A stretch of 6,227 nucleotides of DNA from Oscillospiraceae bacterium (GTDB taxonomy: Bacteria > Bacillota > Clostridia > Oscillospirales > Ruminococcaceae): contig DLVP01000129.1 in the NCBI GenBank assembly GCA_003445125.1, positions 1 through 6,227 on the forward strand, in the 5' to 3' direction. A model generated the notes under the pieces. It searched no databases. It was given only the letters and a program-made list of their open reading frames with translations, and was not told the DNA's origin. Of the stretch, positions 1 through 5,653 are shown one piece after another (position 1 is the first letter of the stretch; every line of letters begins with the position of its first letter). Position numbers and translations under genes: made by a program.

Positions 1-857
1 CCGCCCTGAAATTCAGCAGCTTCATCGGTAATGATATCGCCGTACAGATTCGGCAGAACAAAAACTTTGAAATCGCGGCGACGCTTTTCATCGATCAATT
101 TTGCGGTCGTGATATCAATATACCAGTCGTCAGTCGTGATTTCCGGATATTCCGCACCGATCTTCTGGCACAGTTTCAAAAATTTTCCGTCGGTGGTTTT
201 TACGACGTTTGCCTTCGTAATGATCGACACACGCTCTTTTTTGTTCTTTCTGGCAAACTCGTACGCCAGACGCGCAATACGTTCTGTACCCTCGGTAGTG
301 GTCACTGTAAAGTCAAATGCCAAATCCTCATCCACATTAAAGCCGCAGGAACCGAGCGTATAGCTTCCCTCGGTATTCTCGCGGAAGAATGTCCAGTCGA
401 TTCCCTTATCCGGCACCTTCACCGGGCGGACATTGGCAAACAGATCCAGTTCTTTACGCATTGCCACATTAGCACTTTCAATGTTCGGATATTTATCCCC
501 GGCGCGAGGCGTGGTCGTCGGTCCCTTGAGAATCACATGGCACTTTTTCAATTCTGCCAGTACATCATCGGGAATGGCTTTGTTGGCTTTCACGCGGTTT
601 TCGATGGTCAGTCCGTCGATTACACGAAACGCAACTTTTCCCTTTTTCACTTCGTCCGCAAGCAGAAACTCCAGCACTCGGTGTGCCTGATTCGTGATGA
701 CAGGACCGATTCCGTCGCCGCCGCAAACACCGATTACAATCGTATCCAGTTTCGCATAATCCGTAAAATCTTTATCCGCCTTAATGCGCTCCGCTCTTTC
801 GAGCTGCGCTTTTACCAATGCTTTGAACTTTTCCGCTGCCGCTTCGATTTTATCCAT
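1..857 (-). CDS. Isocitrate dehydrogenase-like (isocitrate/isopropylmalate dehydrogenase family), 3' end outside the window
   Basis: Cytoplasmic oxidative decarboxylase of the isocitrate/isopropylmalate family, which converts isocitrate to 2-oxoglutarate. The reading frame stays open for 285 codons and runs off the window. Seen in the translation: CGGDGIGP (residues 45-52); then S128-x-N130-x3-R134-x9-R144, which matches the isocitrate-binding S113/N115/R119/R129 of E. coli Icd; FRENTEGSY (158-166) with R159 and Y166 at the R153/Y160 positions; K215; and the metal-binding stretch GDIITDE (273-279, D274 and D278). The Ser-x-Asn pair favours isocitrate over isopropylmalate. The first 38 or so residues are a charged helical extension absent from minimal family members; from memory this is common in clostridial homologues. 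The ATG at 857 is supported by AAGGAG (867-872), 9 bases upstream. The cofactor-choosing residues lie beyond the edge, so NAD versus NADP is open. It is divergent from the deacetylase gene. Confidence 0.88.
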   Translation of the reverse strand, partial: MDKIEAAAEKFKALVKAQLERAERIKADKDFTDYAKLDTIVIGVCGGDGIGPVITNQAHRVLEFLLADEVKKGKVAFRVIDGLTIENRVKANKAIPDDVLAELKKCHVILKGPTTTPRAGDKYPNIESANVAMRKELDLFANVRPVKVPDKGIDWTFFRENTEGSYTLGSCGFNVDEDLAFDFTVTTTEGTERIARLAYEFARKNKKERVSIITKANVVKTTDGKFLKLCQKIGAEYPEITTDDWYIDITTAKLIDEKRRRDFKVFVLPNLYGDIITDEAAEFQG

Positions 858-897
858 TTTCTTGTACTCCTTACGCTTTATCGCTTTATTGTATTAT

Positions 898-926
898 AGT
901 ATGCCACAAAAAGCACGCATTGTCAA
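898..926 (-). promoter_or_regulatory. Promoter of the isocitrate dehydrogenase-like gene
   Basis: On the minus strand a perfect -35 box TTGACA (921-926) is followed after 17 bases by CATACT (898-903). An overlapping TATAAT runs on just downstream. The leader to the ATG at 857 would be about 35 bases and carries the AAGGAG site. Box identity and spacing fit a housekeeping sigma-A promoter. Confidence 0.8.
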
Positions 927-938
927 GTTTTTATCATA

Positions 939-955
939 GATTTTCCTTGAAAATC
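939..955. promoter_or_regulatory. Perfect 17-bp palindrome, candidate operator
   Basis: GATTTTC-CTT-GAAAATC is a perfect 7-bp inverted repeat around a 3-base centre. It lies 12 bases upstream of the -35 box of the dehydrogenase gene and 32 bases before the deacetylase start, so it could act on either divergent gene. It resembles the CodY box of Firmicutes (AATTTTC-W-GAAAATT) but has three central bases instead of one, so assignment to CodY is only a suggestion. It has no T-run typical of a terminator. Confidence 0.4.
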
Positions 956-987
956 ATAAGATTTACTACTGTTCAGGGAGGTCGTTT

Positions 988-1854
988 ATGAGAAAATACT
1001 TTAAGCGCATCATTCCGATACTGGTGCTGACCGTCGCACTTCTTGTTATTTCCGCCATTTCCCGGAATGTGCGGGAAGCTGACGCTTCCGAGCCGCAGAT
1101 TTCGATGCCCATTGTGATGTACCATCACATTCAGAAAAGCTCCAAAAAACTCGGAAACTACTGCATTTCTCCCGAACAGTTACGGGCAGATTTTCAGTAC
1201 ATCAAGGACAATGGATACACACCGATTACTTCACGGGAGCTTTTGAATTTTATGGACTTCGGTCAACCGCTCCCGGAAAAACCGATCATGATCACTTTTG
1301 ACGACGGTTATCTGAGCAATTATGTTTATGCTTACGATTTGCTTCGGGAATTTAATTTCAAAGCCGTCATTTCAATTATCGGGTCGCAAACCGACAAATA
1401 CACCGAGATAGACGACAAAAACGCCGCATATGCCTACATCAACTGGGAAACCGCTCTGGAGATGCAGGAATCCGGATATGTGGAATTTGCCAATCACACC
1501 TACGATATGCACACCCAATATCCGCGAAAAGGATGCAAACGACTGGGCGGCGAAAGCATCAACGACTACACCGTTTGCCTCACCAACGACATTATGACGT
1601 TGGAAAACAAAATGTATGAATATCTCGGAAAACGTTCGGCAATCTTCACCTACCCTTTCGGTGCAGTCAGCGATTGCTGTCCGGATATCATCCGCGGACT
1701 GGGATTTCGGATCACGCTCGGATGTGAAGAAGGCATGAACCGTCTGTCGCAAAATCCGGATTGTCTTTACGGATTGAAGCGATACAACCGCGCACACCGT
1801 TACAGCACGGAGGATTTTTTCAACACGGTTTTTGCTGGAAAACGGCTGAAATAA
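988..1854 (+). CDS. Polysaccharide deacetylase (NodB/carbohydrate esterase 4 type), membrane-anchored or secreted
   Basis: Predicted to remove N-acetyl groups from an extracytoplasmic glycan such as peptidoglycan or an exopolysaccharide, using a divalent metal. Residues 1-7 are basic and 8-24 hydrophobic: an uncleaved anchor or a signal peptide. Then come MYHHI (44-48), typical of the YHH-type subgroup; motif 1 TFDDG (103-107) with catalytic D105 and metal ligand D106; motif 2 HTYDMH (170-175) with metal ligands H170 and H175; and motif 3 YPFG (222-225). All core catalytic motifs are therefore present. At 288 residues it is a single-domain enzyme. The start is fixed by AGGGAGG (975-981), 6 bases before the ATG. 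I see no convincing promoter in the short divergent gap. Its stop lies one base from the stop of the convergent ABC ATPase gene, with no terminator between. The exact glycan cannot be told from the sequence. Confidence 0.92.
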   Translation: MRKYFKRIIPILVLTVALLVISAISRNVREADASEPQISMPIVMYHHIQKSSKKLGNYCISPEQLRADFQYIKDNGYTPITSRELLNFMDFGQPLPEKPIMITFDDGYLSNYVYAYDLLREFNFKAVISIIGSQTDKYTEIDDKNAAYAYINWETALEMQESGYVEFANHTYDMHTQYPRKGCKRLGGESINDYTVCLTNDIMTLENKMYEYLGKRSAIFTYPFGAVSDCCPDIIRGLGFRITLGCEEGMNRLSQNPDCLYGLKRYNRAHRYSTEDFFNTVFAGKRLK

Positions 1855-1855
1855 T

Positions 1856-2416
1856 TCACGGAAGTGTAAAAACAGTGGCATCGTCCCATAAATCATGTCC
1901 GGTAATATGTGACGCAATCAGCAAAAGTTTTCCTGCACTGTGATTTTTCAACACCTCTGCCGTTTGAGAAGCCGTATCCGCATCAAGTCCCTTGAACGGC
2001 TCATCCAGAAGCAATATGTCGGCATTAAAATTCAGCGCACGCGCCAACGCCACGCGCCGCTTCATGCCGCCGCTCAGAGCCTTCGGCAAAGACGCAAGCT
2101 CTGCTCCGAGTCCCAATTGTTCAAGCAGCTCTGCTGCCTGTGCACGACTTCCCTCGCGCACACAGGAAACATTTTCCAGCACGGAAAACTCCGGAAACAA
2201 GCGATCCTCCTGAAACATATAGGCAATTTTTTTGTTTTCCTTTTCTATTTCTCCCGATTGCGGGCGGTAAATACCGGAAATAAGATGAAACAAGGTGGTT
2301 TTTCCTCTACCGGACGGCGCATCAATAAACACTGTGCCGCTTTCGGGAAATCGAACACTGAGATTTTCAAAAATTTTCTTGTCGCCGTAGCTAAAGGAAA
2401 GGTTCTCAATCTTCAC
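1856..2416 (-). CDS. ABC transporter ATP-binding protein, NitT/TauT (SsuB/TauB-like) family, short form
   Basis: Cytoplasmic ATPase that would drive the importer encoded just upstream. In order: Walker A APSGRGKT (33-40), where the usual first Gly is Ala; Q-loop Q69 in YMFQEDRLFP; ABC signature LSGGM (114-118); Walker B ILLLDEP (134-140); D-loop GLD (143-145); and switch His H170. All catalytic elements are kept. At 186 residues it is clearly shorter than the roughly 250 of SsuB/TauB and ends soon after the switch region, so the C-terminal tail is missing. The start is a GTG codon (2414-2416), supported by AAGGGGG (2425-2431) 8 bases upstream and by an 11-base overlap with the permease gene. 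It is the last gene of the four-gene operon. The substrate is unknown. Confidence 0.92.
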   Translation of the reverse strand: MKIENLSFSYGDKKIFENLSVRFPESGTVFIDAPSGRGKTTLFHLISGIYRPQSGEIEKENKKIAYMFQEDRLFPEFSVLENVSCVREGSRAQAAELLEQLGLGAELASLPKALSGGMKRRVALARALNFNADILLLDEPFKGLDADTASQTAEVLKNHSAGKLLLIASHITGHDLWDDATVFTLP

Positions 2417-3176
2417 GCTTCTTTCCCCCTTTTGCCAGACGTTTCAGTAAAAACTGTATCAGAACACTCAGCAGGATGACAGTCAGCGTCCAGGCAAACA
2501 GTTCTTCCGTTTCCAGATATACTTTCGTGTCGTTCAGGAGGGCACCGATGGTTCCCCGCGGCGTAGCAATCACTTCGGCGGCAATACCTGCCTTCCACCC
2601 CAAACCCACCGCAGTGGTCAACGAAGCGGTGAAAAAGCTGCGCAAATGAGGAAAGTAAATATAACGCATGGTTTTTCGAAAGGAAAAGTGATAGCACTTC
2701 CCCACTTCCAGCAAATTTTTGTCCACCGTCACAATGCCTTCTTGGATATTTGCCCAAACAATGGGCAGCACCATCATCGCCGTGATAAATGCCGACAGAT
2801 TGCGGCTTTTCACCCAAACCAACGCCATCAGGATGAAGGAAGCGACCGGCGTGGAACGGATCAGGTTCAGCGGCACGCTGAATATTTCATGCAACACACG
2901 GCTTTTTGACGTCAGTACCGCGATGCCTGCCCCTGTCGCCATGCCGCACAAAATGCCCAGCATGATCTTATAAAACGACACTGTGACCGAGAGCCAATAG
3001 TCCGACGTTTGCAATAACTGCACCGCTTTTTTCAGCACCGCAATCGGAGACGGGAGCAGGATATTTATATTTACCTTCCGTGAAAGAATATACCAAATCA
3101 GCAGCCAAAAAAGAATGGCTGCTGATCGGACGACTCCCGCGGGAAATCGCTTATTTTTCATAATACAGGGCGTCAT
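2406..3176 (-). CDS. ABC transporter permease, NitT/TauT (SsuC-like) family
   Basis: Inner-membrane channel subunit, likely a homodimer, of the importer formed with the neighbouring binding protein and ATPase. Hydrophobic segments lie at about 15-32, 68-88, 102-122, 127-145, 180-205 and 227-245, close to the usual six helices. The cytoplasmic coupling (EAA) loop is at about 155-178 (LLEVGKCY, then YIYFPHL), degenerate at the first residues but with the central Gly. The conserved tail GLGWKAGIAAEVIA (191-204) followed by GTIGALL is characteristic of SsuC/TauC-type permeases. Start choice: ATG 3176 has a weak GGAAG about 8 bases upstream and gives a 26-base overlap with the binding-protein gene. 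ATG 3161 (five residues shorter) gives an 11-base overlap but has no clear ribosome site. Both imply translational coupling. Confidence 0.92.
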   Translation of the reverse strand: MTPCIMKNKRFPAGVVRSAAILFWLLIWYILSRKVNINILLPSPIAVLKKAVQLLQTSDYWLSVTVSFYKIMLGILCGMATGAGIAVLTSKSRVLHEIFSVPLNLIRSTPVASFILMALVWVKSRNLSAFITAMMVLPIVWANIQEGIVTVDKNLLEVGKCYHFSFRKTMRYIYFPHLRSFFTASLTTAVGLGWKAGIAAEVIATPRGTIGALLNDTKVYLETEELFAWTLTVILLSVLIQFLLKRLAKGGKKRED

Positions 3177-4194
3177 CGGGCAAGCTTCCGCCTACCGAAG
3201 CAGGGTCAGCTGCAAAAAGGACTTCAAAAAATCCGCCGACTTTGGATTTCATCTCGGCGCCGTCCAAATAGGTGATGTTGCAATTCGGAATGGCTTTTTC
3301 CGCAACCGCTTTTGCCATAATGTCGTATTTTTCCGAAAGCTCGGCAGCGGCGGAAATCTGATTGTTGGTATAATCGGTCGATTCCTTATATTCCTCCAGG
3401 AAGCGATCCACCGCCTCCTTGTTCTGATCGACAAATTCCTTTCGAGCTACCAGACAGCCCATCACAAGACCGCTTTCCGAAACGTCGTTCCACGCTTCCG
3501 TAAGATTCAGGCTGACTTTCAGTCCTTCATTCTTCAACAGCATATTGGTGACAAAAGGTTCGGGAAGCACGGCAATCACGCTGTCCTCGGACGCAAACAG
3601 CGGCGCGATTTCCGCATGCTCAGATTTATATTCCACCGTCACGTCTTTTTCGGGATCCAGTCCATTTTCGGTCAGAAGGTAGTTAAGCACATACTCGGGC
3701 GTAGCGCCTTTTCCCGAAGAATAAATCGTCTTGCCCTTGAGGTCGGCGACAGTAGAAATATCGGCGTTTTTCGTCACCACATACAGTGTACCGAGCGTAT
3801 TTGCCACCAGCATAACGACATTGCCTTTGGTTTTATTGTACAGAACCGCCGCAAGGTTTGTCGGCACAGCGCCAATGTCAATTTCTTTATTCAACAGTTT
3901 TGCAGTCACATCGGTAGGTGCCGATGCAAGTTCAAAGTGATAGTCATTCGCCGCGGTGCCGTTTTCGGCTTTTTCCATCAACTGCAAGGCGCCGAGTCCT
4001 GTCGGACCCTTCAGCACGGTGATGTTCACCGTTGTTTTCTCGGTTGTTTCTGCGGAATTTTCCGTCGAGGAAAGTTCATTGCTTTCGGTCGGAAGTACCG
4101 ACGACTCCGTCTCACTGCCCGTGGTACTGTTATTACAAGCCACACAGGAAATGATCAACAGCACAGAAAGCAAAATTGCCATTGTTTTTTTCAT
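3151..4194 (-). CDS. ABC transporter substrate-binding lipoprotein, NitT/TauT (COG0715-like) family
   Basis: Extracytoplasmic solute receptor of the importer. It has a basic N-terminus and a hydrophobic stretch (5-16), then two possible lipid-modified cysteines: C17 (IISC, the better lipobox) and C20 (CVAC). Residues 21-56 form a Ser/Thr/Glu-rich linker typical of a tethered lipoprotein. The binding domain begins at about 57 with NITVLKGPTGLGALQLM. It continues through EIDIGAVPTNLAAVL (104-118), DLKGKTIYSSGKGATPEYVL (151-170) and AVLPEPFVTNMLL (208-220), a pattern of the periplasmic-binding family of the nitrate/sulfonate/taurine type. At 347 residues it is of normal length. The ATG overlaps the regulator stop as ATGA (4191-4194). 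AGGAAG (4201-4206) lies 6 bases upstream. Nitrate, a sulfonate, a thiamine precursor or another small molecule are all possible. Confidence 0.92.
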   Translation of the reverse strand: MKKTMAILLSVLLIISCVACNNSTTGSETESSVLPTESNELSSTENSAETTEKTTVNITVLKGPTGLGALQLMEKAENGTAANDYHFELASAPTDVTAKLLNKEIDIGAVPTNLAAVLYNKTKGNVVMLVANTLGTLYVVTKNADISTVADLKGKTIYSSGKGATPEYVLNYLLTENGLDPEKDVTVEYKSEHAEIAPLFASEDSVIAVLPEPFVTNMLLKNEGLKVSLNLTEAWNDVSESGLVMGCLVARKEFVDQNKEAVDRFLEEYKESTDYTNNQISAAAELSEKYDIMAKAVAEKAIPNCNITYLDGAEMKSKVGGFFEVLFAADPASVGGSLPDDALYYEK

Positions 4195-4841
4195 TGTACT
4201 CTTCCTTTCTCTTTTAAAAGCTCACGGTTTTTGACCGTGATTTTTTTACCGTTTTTCTCAATGATGCCCTCTTTTTCCAGTTCTTCTACCGCCCGATACA
4301 AAGAGGCACGCCCCATGTTCAGACGTTTTGCCAGTTCAGTCAGATTTTTCGTTTCCTCCGAAGCACTGTTGTACAGATACAGTGACAGCTTCTGTGCAGC
4401 ATCCGTTGCCGTAAAGGCATCGATTTTCAGATTCAGGAACTCAATTCTTCCGCTCAAAAACTTTATATAATTGAGTGCCAGCTTCGGAGAAGCTTCCAGC
4501 ATTGTACGAAAATCATCAATCCCGATTTGAAGAATTGTACACTCACCGGCGGTTTTCAGCACCGACACATATTTGTGATTTGCCGAAAAAAGCGCCGCGG
4601 CTCCGAAAAAACCGCCGACACCGATTTTATTCAGCAATACGTTCTGCCCGCTGTCTTTATAAACCAGTACTTCACCCGCCAATACAATTCCGATCTGCTC
4701 CGGCAGACGGCTACGCGAATAAAGAATCCGGTCGCCGGGAAACGTCTGCACCTGACTGTGGTGTTCCAGAAGGGTTTCCATTTCTTCCCGGGACATATTT
4801 TCAAACAGACAGCACTTCTGCAAAACCTGTCGGTACGGCAC
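4191..4841 (-). CDS. Crp/Fnr-family transcriptional regulator
   Basis: DNA-binding regulator, first gene of the ABC importer operon and so the likely controller of it. Residues about 10-125 form the cyclic-nucleotide-type beta-barrel, about 126-157 the dimer helix, and about 166-205 a winged helix-turn-helix (LTELAKRLNMGRASLYRAVEEL). In the ligand pocket the E. coli CRP pattern GEL...R is replaced by GAA (80-82) and KYVS (90-93), so the canonical cAMP contacts are absent. It has no N-terminal cysteine cluster like that of FNR, only C10, C11 and C101. In the recognition helix R178 and R183 align with CRP R180 and R185, while CRP E181 is Ala (A179). At 216 residues it is normal for the family. 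The start is a GTG codon, fixed by GAGGTG (4849-4854) 7 bases upstream. The effector is unknown. Confidence 0.9.
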   Translation of the reverse strand: MPYRQVLQKCCLFENMSREEMETLLEHHSQVQTFPGDRILYSRSRLPEQIGIVLAGEVLVYKDSGQNVLLNKIGVGGFFGAAALFSANHKYVSVLKTAGECTILQIGIDDFRTMLEASPKLALNYIKFLSGRIEFLNLKIDAFTATDAAQKLSLYLYNSASEETKNLTELAKRLNMGRASLYRAVEELEKEGIIEKNGKKITVKNRELLKEKGRVQ

Positions 4842-4848
4842 ACTGCTT

Positions 4849-4854
4849 CACCTC
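4849..4854 (-). promoter_or_regulatory. Ribosome binding site that decides the GTG start of the regulator
   Basis: GAGGTG on the minus strand lies 7 bases before the GTG at 4841. It supports that codon over internal ATGs. A second GTG two bases upstream is in another frame. Confidence 0.7.
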
Positions 4855-4860
4855 ACAAAG

Positions 4861-4876
4861 TGTATCATATGAGACA
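4861..4876. promoter_or_regulatory. CRP/FNR-type palindromic operator at the start of the regulator-ABC operon
   Basis: TGTATCATATGAGACA is a 16-bp dyad in which 14 of 16 positions are symmetric (TGT-n-TCAT / ATGA-n-ACA). Its size and TGT...ACA ends match the architecture of CRP/FNR-family sites (TGTGA-N6-TCACA). On the minus strand it begins about 6 bases after the -10 box, so it covers about +1 to +16. That position favours repression, most simply autorepression by the regulator encoded directly downstream. This is inference from position and symmetry. Confidence 0.55.
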
Positions 4877-4881
4877 GTTAT

Positions 4882-4909
4882 AGTATACCACGGTTTTTTC
4901 TTTTGTCAA
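4882..4909 (-). promoter_or_regulatory. Promoter of the regulator-ABC importer operon
   Basis: On the minus strand: perfect -35 TTGACA (4904-4909), a 16-base spacer, and -10 TATACT (4882-4887) preceded by TG-n, an extended -10. The predicted start is near 4875, giving a leader of about 35 bases. No other promoter is evident inside the operon, where all junctions overlap. Confidence 0.8.
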
Positions 4910-4913
4910 GAGA

Positions 4914-4947
4914 AAACCCGAAGTTGTTTTTTCACAACTTCGGGTTT
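4914..4947 (-). terminator. Rho-independent terminator of the DUF1540 gene
   Basis: A perfect 14-bp inverted repeat (AAACCCGAAGTTGT / ACAACTTCGGGTTT) encloses a 6-base loop. Read on the minus strand it begins 15 bases after the stop of the DUF1540 gene and is followed by TTTTCTCTTG, a moderate T-tract. On the plus strand no T-run follows. Its tail runs directly into the -35 box of the next operon. Confidence 0.85.
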
Positions 4948-4962
4948 CAGGAATGGCACTAC

Positions 4963-5148
4963 TCAGCGATCGGTTTTCAGTTGGAAGGAATTACAGTCGG
5001 TGCACTCCACCATGGTCGGGTTTGCCTCATGGGTACCGACATAAATCTTATCCAGTGTGCAATAATCGGATTTTTCCGCATGATGACGGCACTGTGTGAC
5101 CGTACATCCGATGGAAGCGTTGTGGTTGCAATCGCATTGATTAGACAT
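4963..5148 (-). CDS. Small cysteine-rich DUF1540 protein
   Basis: A 61-residue cytoplasmic protein of the DUF1540 family, whose function is not known. It has seven cysteines: C5, C7, C15, C20, C30, C49 and C52. The core pattern C15-x4-C20-x9-C30-x18-C49-x2-C52 and the words YCTLDKI (29-35) and ECTDCNSF (48-55) are typical of the family, and a bound metal such as zinc is plausible. The start is clear: AGAGGAG (5157-5163), 8 bases before the ATG. The gene has its own strong terminator. The 77 bases upstream (5149-5225) hold only a weak CATAAT-like -10 without a good -35, so it may be read from its own weak promoter or together with the small membrane-protein gene on the same strand. Confidence 0.88.
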   Translation of the reverse strand: MSNQCDCNHNASIGCTVTQCRHHAEKSDYCTLDKIYVGTHEANPTMVECTDCNSFQLKTDR

Positions 5149-5225
5149 AATTTTTTCTCCTCTTTCAAGTACAATTGAGCGTTGGCTCTATTCTATTATG
5201 CACCCGTGAGTGAGAATTATGAGCT

Positions 5226-5519
5226 TCAAAAATTATTTTTATAATTCAGATACTTTGCCGCCGCCGCGTACATCGGGCACCACCAATCAACGGTATATTC
5301 GCCCCGATTCACAATGGCGATGAGGACGGAAAAAATAAAAGCCAGCATACAGCCGTCACCGATCAGATCGAAGGTCAGGCGGGTATAGTATTTTCCGGGA
5401 TAGACCGTAACCTCCTCCTTCTTTTCCGCCTTGCGTTTGTTGAAGATTTTCACTGTGAGAATAACGTAACACACGGCACACAATCCTGCCAGAATGATAC
5501 GGACAAAATCATAAAACAT
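5226..5519 (-). CDS. Small two-helix membrane protein, unknown family
   Basis: A 97-residue protein I do not recognise. Hydrophobic segments at about 5-25 and 52-70 should span the membrane. Between them is a very basic then mixed-charge stretch (KIFNKRKAEKKEE, 24-36), probably cytoplasmic, followed by YPGKYYTRLTFD (40-51). After the second helix come NRGEYTVDWWCPMYAAAAKY (71-90) and an Asn/Lys-rich end. The frame stays open upstream to 5912, but GGAGG at 5526-5530 sits 6 bases before the ATG at 5519 and a TATAAT box lies just upstream at 5545-5550, so the upstream extension is not translated. No terminator is seen before the DUF1540 gene 77 bases downstream on the same strand. Confidence 0.75.
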   Translation of the reverse strand: MFYDFVRIILAGLCAVCYVILTVKIFNKRKAEKKEEVTVYPGKYYTRLTFDLIGDGCMLAFIFSVLIAIVNRGEYTVDWWCPMYAAAAKYLNYKNNF

Positions 5520-5525
5520 ATTTTT

Positions 5526-5530
5526 CCTCC
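5526..5530 (-). promoter_or_regulatory. Ribosome binding site that decides the start of the small membrane protein
   Basis: GGAGG on the minus strand lies 6 bases before ATG 5519. The in-frame ATG at 5546-5548 overlaps the -10 box and would place this site inside the coding region. Confidence 0.75.
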
Positions 5531-5544
5531 GTCGTTTTTCTTTC

Positions 5545-5573
5545 ATTATACAACAAAAAGCGGCATTTGTACA
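5545..5573 (-). promoter_or_regulatory. Promoter of the small membrane-protein gene
   Basis: A perfect -10 TATAAT (5545-5550) lies 17 bases downstream of a moderate -35 TGTACA (5568-5573) on the minus strand. The predicted start is near 5538, giving a short leader with GGAGG. Confidence 0.7.
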
Positions 5574-5592
5574 GTTTAAAATATTCTTAAAC
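5574..5592. repeat. Imperfect AT-rich dyad next to the divergent promoter
   Basis: GTTTAAAATATTCTTAAAC pairs at seven of nine positions and starts directly upstream of the minus-strand -35 box. It could be an activator or repressor site in the gap between two divergent genes. The stretch is so AT-rich that chance is a fair explanation. Confidence 0.2.
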
Positions 5593-5620
5593 ACTTCTGA
5601 AATCAAAACTAAAAAAACAA

Positions 5621-5651
5621 TTGTGCATTCGACAAAAAAGTGTGCTATAAT
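5621..5651 (+). promoter_or_regulatory. Promoter of the TVP38/TMEM64-family gene
   Basis: A perfect -10 TATAAT (5646-5651) with an upstream TG (5643-5644) forms an extended -10. The best -35 is a weak TTGTGC (5621-5626) at a long 19-base spacing, so recognition probably rests on the extended -10. Confidence 0.65.
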
Positions 5652-5653
5652 AG

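Noticed and set aside
31..899. Three plus-strand open frames across the dehydrogenase gene
   Set aside because: The minus strand is open throughout and encodes clear dehydrogenase motifs; these frames are its shadows.
939..955. Palindrome as a terminator or a true CodY box
   Set aside because: The stem is AT-rich with no following T-run, and it lies upstream of both genes. The centre is three bases, not the one base of the CodY consensus, so neither label is justified.
1372..1917. Minus-strand open frame of 181 codons
   Set aside because: It is antisense to the deacetylase gene, whose catalytic motifs are intact, and has no family features.
3115..4470. Plus-strand open frame of 451 codons opposite the binding-protein gene
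   Set aside because: It is fully antisense to well-supported ABC and regulator genes, has no recognisable domain or ribosome site, and its composition is that of a codon-use shadow.
5177..5188. GAGC-GTTG-GCTC hairpin in the DUF1540 leader
   Set aside because: The stem is only 4 bp and has no flanking support; too small to call as a terminator or riboswitch.
5149..5225. Promoter for the DUF1540 gene
   Set aside because: A CATAAT-like -10 can be picked, but there is no acceptable -35 at 16-18 bases and no correctly spaced extended -10, so it was not annotated as a feature.
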